The notes under the pieces are model-generated. The model had not been told where the DNA came from, did no database searches, and worked only from the letters and a program-made list of their open reading frames with translations. Shown one piece after another: positions 5,732 through 8,856 of a DNA stretch of 8,856 bases. The position numbers and the translations under genes are program-made. Within the stretch, counting starts at the first letter, position 1; every line of letters begins with the position of its first letter. Source of the DNA: Bacillota bacterium (GTDB lineage Bacteria; Bacillota; Clostridia; Lachnospirales; Cellulosilyticaceae); NCBI GenBank assembly GCA_023457875.1, contig JAEXBC010000190.1, positions 1 to 8,856 on the forward strand, read 5' to 3'.

Positions 5732-5818
5732 ATTTATATATTTAAGTCTAAAAGTTAACTAAATAAACAAATAATTATGACGATATATAAAATAGATAAT
5801 ATTGGAGGGGAAGCCTTT

Positions 5819-6883
5819 ATGACTATTTTCAAATGTAATGCGCCAGTTATTCAAAGTCAAGGAACGGGTTATTACAATTACTATAATATCGAGAGTAGAT
5901 ATAAAACCACTAAGCCAAGCGAGGTGTGGTATCTTAAGGACTTATCAAAGCAAGAAATAAGCAGTAACAATACAGGTGTCCAGAATAAAGACTCAGAGGA
6001 TGCTGATCTTTATAGAAAATTAGAGAGTGTTTATAAAGGCATAGCCGAAGCAAACCGCGCAAGGTACAGTAGCGTTGAGGAACTGCAAAATGCATTGGCA
6101 CAGAAATACAGTAGTAACGGCGCCTATGCAAAATATTCAAAAGAGCAAAGAGATGCGATGTATATTAATGAACTGAGTATGACTTGTTTTGGAACCATTG
6201 GTGATGCAACAGGAATGGGTGGAGGTTGTGTTTTAGCAGATCCCCATTTAAATGGCCAGGTGACGGCTAATTCGAGAACCGATACCAAGGCGTTTAACGA
6301 AAAAACCTTGTCTATGCAACTTAGCAATGTTTTTCTAAATAATGGCATCAATACAGCACTTTTTGGAAATGCCAAGTTTTCCTTTAGCATTGATGGCATG
6401 ACGAAGCATATCACAGTAAGTTTGCTTGCAAATGATGAAGCTAAGTCTATTTCGGATGCTTTGCTTGAGCAAATGGAGGCAGCATTGAACACCAATAACA
6501 ATGCGAAGAATTTGTTTTATAATATGCTATACCACGCCAATCATATGGGAAACCTTAAGGTGGATGAGCGGGCAAAGTATTTACTATACAATGATTTCTA
6601 CCAAGAGACAGTTTTGGATATTCGAAAATTTATAAAGGTTCAAGATGGTTTTGTTGATAAAGCGGGCAATTACGCTAGGGACTTGTATAATGAGGCACTA
6701 AAGACCTCCTCCAATATTCCCTCTCAGTTTAAAGGGGCAGCCTATAACTATTTCCTTCAGCTTGAACAAAATGCATTAAAGTATGATCTATCAAAGGTGG
6801 CAGATTTAACATTAAGTATGGTGTATCAAAGTGGATGTGTTATGCTAGACGGAGCAAACACCAATTTTGATAGCAAAATTTAA
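5819..6883 (+). CDS. Protein of unknown function, 354 residues (possibly DUF4885-like)
   Basis: No enzyme motif is recognised. The protein lacks a signal peptide or membrane segment and looks soluble. Its N-terminal third is rich in Tyr, Ser and Asn. A middle segment (NRARYSSVEELQNALAQKY at about 80-98, then YSKEQRDAMYINELSMTCFGT at about 106-126, and a Gly-rich GDATGMGGG stretch followed by DPHLNG) resembles, from memory, DUF4885 proteins of Bacilli and Clostridia; I could not verify this. The rest is mainly helical with many Asn and Ala. The ATG at 5819 was chosen because GGAGGGG lies 8 nt upstream; an earlier in-frame ATG at 5777 has no ribosome binding site. No convincing promoter is seen in 5732-5803, although AT-rich -10-like boxes occur. 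It is separated from the NAD operon by a hairpin and ends before a bidirectional terminator, so it is probably a single-gene unit with no proven link to NAD metabolism. Confidence 0.75.
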   Translation: MTIFKCNAPVIQSQGTGYYNYYNIESRYKTTKPSEVWYLKDLSKQEISSNNTGVQNKDSEDADLYRKLESVYKGIAEANRARYSSVEELQNALAQKYSSNGAYAKYSKEQRDAMYINELSMTCFGTIGDATGMGGGCVLADPHLNGQVTANSRTDTKAFNEKTLSMQLSNVFLNNGINTALFGNAKFSFSIDGMTKHITVSLLANDEAKSISDALLEQMEAALNTNNNAKNLFYNMLYHANHMGNLKVDERAKYLLYNDFYQETVLDIRKFIKVQDGFVDKAGNYARDLYNEALKTSSNIPSQFKGAAYNYFLQLEQNALKYDLSKVADLTLSMVYQSGCVMLDGANTNFDSKI

Positions 6884-6892
6884 TATGGGACA

Positions 6893-6940
6893 AAAAACAA
6901 GTTGGCAGATACTCACTTGAGTATCTGCCAACTTGTTTTT
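6893..6940. terminator. Bidirectional rho-independent terminator between convergent genes
   Basis: A perfect 22-bp stem (6893-6914 and 6919-6940) encloses the 4-nt loop ACTT. The stem ends in A runs on the left and T runs on the right, so each strand has a GC-containing hairpin followed by U residues in its transcript. It lies between the stop of the unknown gene (6883) and the stop of the minus-strand araC-type gene (6950) and can serve both. Confidence 0.92.
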
Positions 6941-6949
6941 ATTAGTAAA

Positions 6950-7852
6950 TTAATTCGGATTTTTTCTTGACCTTCTATATTCAGATGGGGTACATCCTTG
7001 GATCTCGCGAAAAGCTTTAGCAAAGTAGCTCATTTCTTGAAAACCGCATTCGCTGCCAATGTCCACAATTTTTTTGTTAGTTGTATTGAGTAATTCAACA
7101 GCCTTTTGTATCCGATAGCGTTTGAGGTACTGAATGGGAGTGGTGCCAATGGTGTTATGAAAACAACGCAGACATTCACTTGGGCTAACCATAATGCTTT
7201 TGGATATTTTCTCTGTGTTTAGTTCGTTAGAGTAATTTTCGTGGATGTATTGCAGCATTTCCTTAATGCGTTTACTATCTCGAAGTTCTTTTTCTGAGGG
7301 CAAATTTGGGGAAGAGGAGCAGTGACTGTGTAAAAGGAGAATAAGCTCTGATAAGGCGGTACGTATTTTAAATTCATAGCCTATAGGTTCAGCGATATAG
7401 CTGTTCCAAGCTTCTTCTATGGCCTGAAGAGAACCTTGATGCCAATCAATCTCTTTATCAAAACAGAGTATTTTTAAGGTGGGATTGGCTAGTATGGGCT
7501 GAACATAATTTTGCCAGAAAACACTGTCAATGCTGCCACCTACCAAGCGTGGGTGAAAGATAATGGAATGAAAGCAGCACCTAGATGTATCCACGTCCCA
7601 GGCGGCGTGTAATACACCTGTGTTAATGAAAAAACCATTACCTGCCTCTATCGTATGCTTTTCAGAGGTGGTTGCCACAATGGCATGGCCTTCAGTGACA
7701 ATGACAACTTCTAGTTCATCATGCCAATGCCATGGAACGGGTTGGATATGTAAATTGCTATGGTAACATGCAACGGGAAATGAGGTGGTTCCATGTTGTA
7801 CTAATTCCTTACCTTGTTTATTTGTCTTAGATATACATAAAGAAAGTGCCAT
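6950..7852 (-). CDS. AraC-family transcriptional regulator with N-terminal cupin domain
   Basis: The 300-residue protein has an N-terminal cupin-type sensor domain (about 20-150) with the HWHDELEVV motif (42-50) and NTGVLHAAWD (77-86). Its C-terminal AraC DNA-binding domain (about 195-297) has two helix-turn-helix units: the first around LNTEKISKSIMVSPSECLR (211-229), the second around KIVDIGSECGFQEMSYFAKAF (261-281), ending in the typical GCTPSEYRR signature. Members sense small molecules, often sugars or their derivatives, through the cupin and usually activate adjacent genes. The ATG is supported by AAGGAGG 8 nt upstream on the minus strand. It is divergent from a major facilitator transporter gene with 107 nt between the starts, so the transporter is the likely target. 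The ligand cannot be told from sequence. Helix positions are approximate; family assignment is firm. Confidence 0.93.
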   Translation of the reverse strand: MALSLCISKTNKQGKELVQHGTTSFPVACYHSNLHIQPVPWHWHDELEVVIVTEGHAIVATTSEKHTIEAGNGFFINTGVLHAAWDVDTSRCCFHSIIFHPRLVGGSIDSVFWQNYVQPILANPTLKILCFDKEIDWHQGSLQAIEEAWNSYIAEPIGYEFKIRTALSELILLLHSHCSSSPNLPSEKELRDSKRIKEMLQYIHENYSNELNTEKISKSIMVSPSECLRCFHNTIGTTPIQYLKRYRIQKAVELLNTTNKKIVDIGSECGFQEMSYFAKAFREIQGCTPSEYRRSRKNPN

Positions 7853-7922
7853 CCTTCAAACCTCCTTGACGGTTTTGTTGCATAAAGTTGAATGAATTAT
7901 CGTATGTACCTTTCATTTTTGA

Positions 7923-7931
7923 TGGTATAAT
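7923..7931 (+). promoter_or_regulatory. Extended -10 promoter element of the transporter gene
   Basis: TGGTATAAT (7923-7931) is a perfect -10 box with the extended TGN element. No good -35 box stands 16-18 nt upstream, as is common for promoters needing an activator. This fits control by the divergent AraC-type regulator, though no operator repeat was identified. The rest of the 7853-7959 gap holds the two ribosome binding sites and no other clear motif. Confidence 0.55.
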
Positions 7932-7959
7932 CTTATCAATAATAAAGGGGGATAACAAG

Positions 7960-8856
7960 ATGGTTCTTTTACTTTTAGCAATTATTTATTTAGCATTTAT
8001 TAGTCTGGGGTTACCAGATGCTTTATTGGGTTCTGCTTGGCCAACCATGTACAGGCAGATGAATGTACCCCTCTCGTATGCTGGGGTAATATCTATGATT
8101 ATTGCCCTCGGTACAATCATATCCAGCTTACAAAGTGATCGGATAACAAAAAAATGGGGGACAGGAAAAGTAACGGCAATCAGTGCGGGAATGACAGCTG
8201 TAGCCTTATTTGGATTTTCGATCAGTGACTCCTTTGCTTTGCTGTGTTTATGGGCAATTCCTTATGGCCTGGGGGCAGGGAGTGTAGATGCCTCACTTAA
8301 TCATTATGTGGCTGTCAACTATGCCAGTCGCCATATGAGTTGGCTACACTGTATGTGGGGCGTAGGGGCTTCTGTTGGACCCTATCTTATGGAATATGCC
8401 TTAAGTGGAGGAAAAGGCTGGAACATGGGATATCAATATATAGCAATCATTCAACTTGTTTTAACGATGATACTGATATTTAGTCTGCCATTATGGAAGA
8501 AGAAGGATACCGATTCAATTGGTATTTCAGATGCAGAACTTTCCAAGAAGCCTTTGACGCTAGTGGAAATTGTAAAAATTCCAGGGGTGAAGGAAGTGAT
8601 GATTGCTTTTTTCTGTTACTGCGCCTTAGAGCAGACAGCAGGATTATGGGCAAGTAGTTACATGGTGTTAAAAAATGGTTTAACGCCAGAAATAGCCGCA
8701 AAATATGGAAGTTTATTCTACATCGGTATTACGGTTGGTAGGGGAATCAGTGGTTTTGTGACAATTAAGTTAAATGATACACAAATGGTTCGTTTAGGTC
8801 AGTTCATCATTGGGATAGGTATCGTAACCATGTTCTTACCATTAGGAGGAGTGACC
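7960..8856 (+). CDS. Major facilitator superfamily transporter (incomplete at right edge)
   Basis: The frame starting at ATG 7960 stays open for 299 codons to the window end. GGGGG (7947-7951) lies 8 nt before the start. The translation begins with a hydrophobic helix (MVLLLLAIIYLAFISLGLPD), followed by the DALLGSAWPTMY segment, and a loop SLQSDRITKKWGTGKV (about 56-71), which corresponds to the MFS motif A between helices 2 and 3. Further helices follow near 72-90, 92-115, 130-150 and 158-178. A charged central loop (WKKKDTDSIG onward, about 180-207) separates the two six-helix halves, and ITVGRGISGF (about 261-270) marks the second half. About 8-9 of 12 helices are visible, so roughly 90-110 residues should lie beyond the edge. 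It is a cytoplasmic-membrane secondary transporter. The substrate is unknown; the neighbouring AraC regulator with a cupin sensor hints at a sugar or related compound, which is inference. Confidence 0.9.
   Translation, partial: MVLLLLAIIYLAFISLGLPDALLGSAWPTMYRQMNVPLSYAGVISMIIALGTIISSLQSDRITKKWGTGKVTAISAGMTAVALFGFSISDSFALLCLWAIPYGLGAGSVDASLNHYVAVNYASRHMSWLHCMWGVGASVGPYLMEYALSGGKGWNMGYQYIAIIQLVLTMILIFSLPLWKKKDTDSIGISDAELSKKPLTLVEIVKIPGVKEVMIAFFCYCALEQTAGLWASSYMVLKNGLTPEIAAKYGSLFYIGITVGRGISGFVTIKLNDTQMVRLGQFIIGIGIVTMFLPLGGVT

Noticed and set aside
6124..6501. Minus-strand open frame of 125 codons inside the unknown gene
   Set aside because: It lies opposite a better supported plus-strand gene, has no recognisable motif and no clear ribosome binding site; treated as a shadow.
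8480..8701. Minus-strand open frame of 73 codons near the right edge
   Set aside because: It is opposite the MFS transporter frame, which is continuous and has clear membrane helices and motif A; the minus-strand frame is a shadow.

Overview
The window looks like a chromosomal segment of a low-GC Gram-positive bacterium, most likely a clostridium of the Lachnospiraceae type. The grounds are AT-rich intergenic DNA, strong GGAGG-type ribosome binding sites in front of most genes, rho-independent terminators and the character of the proteins. The lineage is an inference from style, not from a marker gene.

Layout. (1) Positions 1-681 hold the 3' end of a coiled-coil protein gene followed 4 nt later by a small standalone HIRAN-domain gene, closed by a rho-independent terminator (767-809). 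(2) Positions 858-5731 form one tightly packed NAD-metabolism operon: a strong promoter overlapped by two direct copies of a candidate operator, then pncA (nicotinamidase), a short divergent PRPP-synthetase homologue, a NAMPT-family phosphoribosyltransferase, nadE (ammonia-type NAD synthetase), a half-length NADAR-domain gene, and an NrtR-type Nudix/winged-helix regulator. An 18-bp perfect hairpin overlaps the end of nrtR. (3) Positions 5819-6883 hold a 354-residue protein of unknown function, closed by a bidirectional terminator (6893-6940). (4) An AraC-family regulator on the minus strand (6950-7852) is divergent from a major facilitator transporter (7960 to the right edge, incomplete).

How the operon may work. 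PncA converts nicotinamide to nicotinate, the Prs homologue supplies an activated sugar pyrophosphate, the NAMPT-family enzyme joins base and sugar, and NadE amidates the nicotinate dinucleotide to NAD. NrtR would sense an ADP-ribose/NAD-type ligand and control the operon through the paired sites at the promoter. No nadD adenylyltransferase or pncB is in the window. The NAMPT homologue keeps the catalytic residues but has Ala where human NAMPT has Asp219, the residue tied to nicotinamide selectivity. With PncA upstream and NadE downstream, this makes it plausible that the enzyme uses nicotinate. An alternative is an ADP-ribose-based route like that of some phages.

Most interesting points: the Asp219-to-Ala change, the truncated yet apparently expressible NADAR gene, the tandem operator sites, and the short Prs paired with a NAMPT homologue.
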